The notes under the pieces were generated by a model that saw only the letters and a program-made list of their open reading frames with translations, made no database searches and was not told where the DNA came from. From an uncultured Clostridia bacterium (GTDB lineage Bacteria > Bacillota > Clostridia > Christensenellales > Borkfalkiaceae), in assembly GCA_947176485.1 (NCBI GenBank), contig CAMWQS010000009.1:1-23038 (forward strand): DNA of 23,038 bases, read 5' to 3'. Positions 22,998 to 23,038 of this stretch are shown here, piece by piece. The position numbers were made by a program, and so were the translations under genes. Positions within the stretch are counted from its first letter, which is position 1. Every line of letters starts with the position of its first letter.

Positions 22998-23038
22998 TAA
23001 AATTTGCAACAATTTATTAATTTTATAAATACTAATTG

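Noticed and set aside
22959..23012. Eighteen-residue N-terminal extension of MiaB from a TTG codon
   Set aside because: It runs through the -35 and -10 boxes, lacks a ribosome-binding site and precedes the conserved family N-terminus.

Overview
The window looks like the chromosome of a low-to-moderate G+C member of the Firmicutes, most likely an uncultured gut-type Clostridia lineage. I infer this from three gene orders: miaB-mutS-mutL-miaA-ynbB, the adjacent BaiN-family flavoprotein / chorismate mutase / cytidylate kinase genes, and a separately encoded biotin-dependent sodium-pumping decarboxylase operon. No rRNA, CRISPR array, prophage or insertion sequence was seen. Every protein gene lies on the minus strand except groES-groEL. 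The only other plus-strand gene is tRNA-Trp.

Layout from left to right. 10-2247: a fused chorismate mutase-cytidylate kinase and a BaiN/HI0933-type flavoprotein. 2292-7390: a five-gene operon, transcribed right to left, encoding a divergent MmdA-like carboxyltransferase, an OadG-like membrane anchor, a biotin carrier, an OadB-like sodium-pump subunit with a large extra loop, and a pyruvate/oxaloacetate-type carboxyltransferase. 7491-9705: a TVP38/TMEM64 membrane protein, RNase HI and a proC gene interrupted by an in-frame TAG. 9726-9872: tRNA-Trp with a near-consensus promoter and its own terminator. 9933-12367: dCMP deaminase, cyclophilin and purB, read leftward. 12368-12510: a divergent promoter region without a CIRCE box. 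12511-14437: groES-groEL. 14450-14482: a hairpin terminator shared by two convergent transcripts. 14464-22958: miaB-mutS-mutL-miaA-ynbB-GNAT, tightly packed with overlapping start and stop codons.

Most of the window is housekeeping: nucleotide metabolism, mismatch repair, tRNA modification at A37, chaperonins and protein folding. The sodium-pump operon suggests an anaerobe that conserves energy by decarboxylation.

The less ordinary observations are these. A 26-base repeat containing a palindrome occurs three times, twice inside unrelated genes in the same reading frame and once between genes. proC is otherwise open but carries an internal amber codon, while none of 21 intact reading-frame ends uses TAG. 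The decarboxylase operon has two different carboxyltransferases, one with degraded signature motifs. Two genes have -10 boxes so close to ATG that leaderless transcripts are plausible. There is no gene-free stretch longer than 300 bases.
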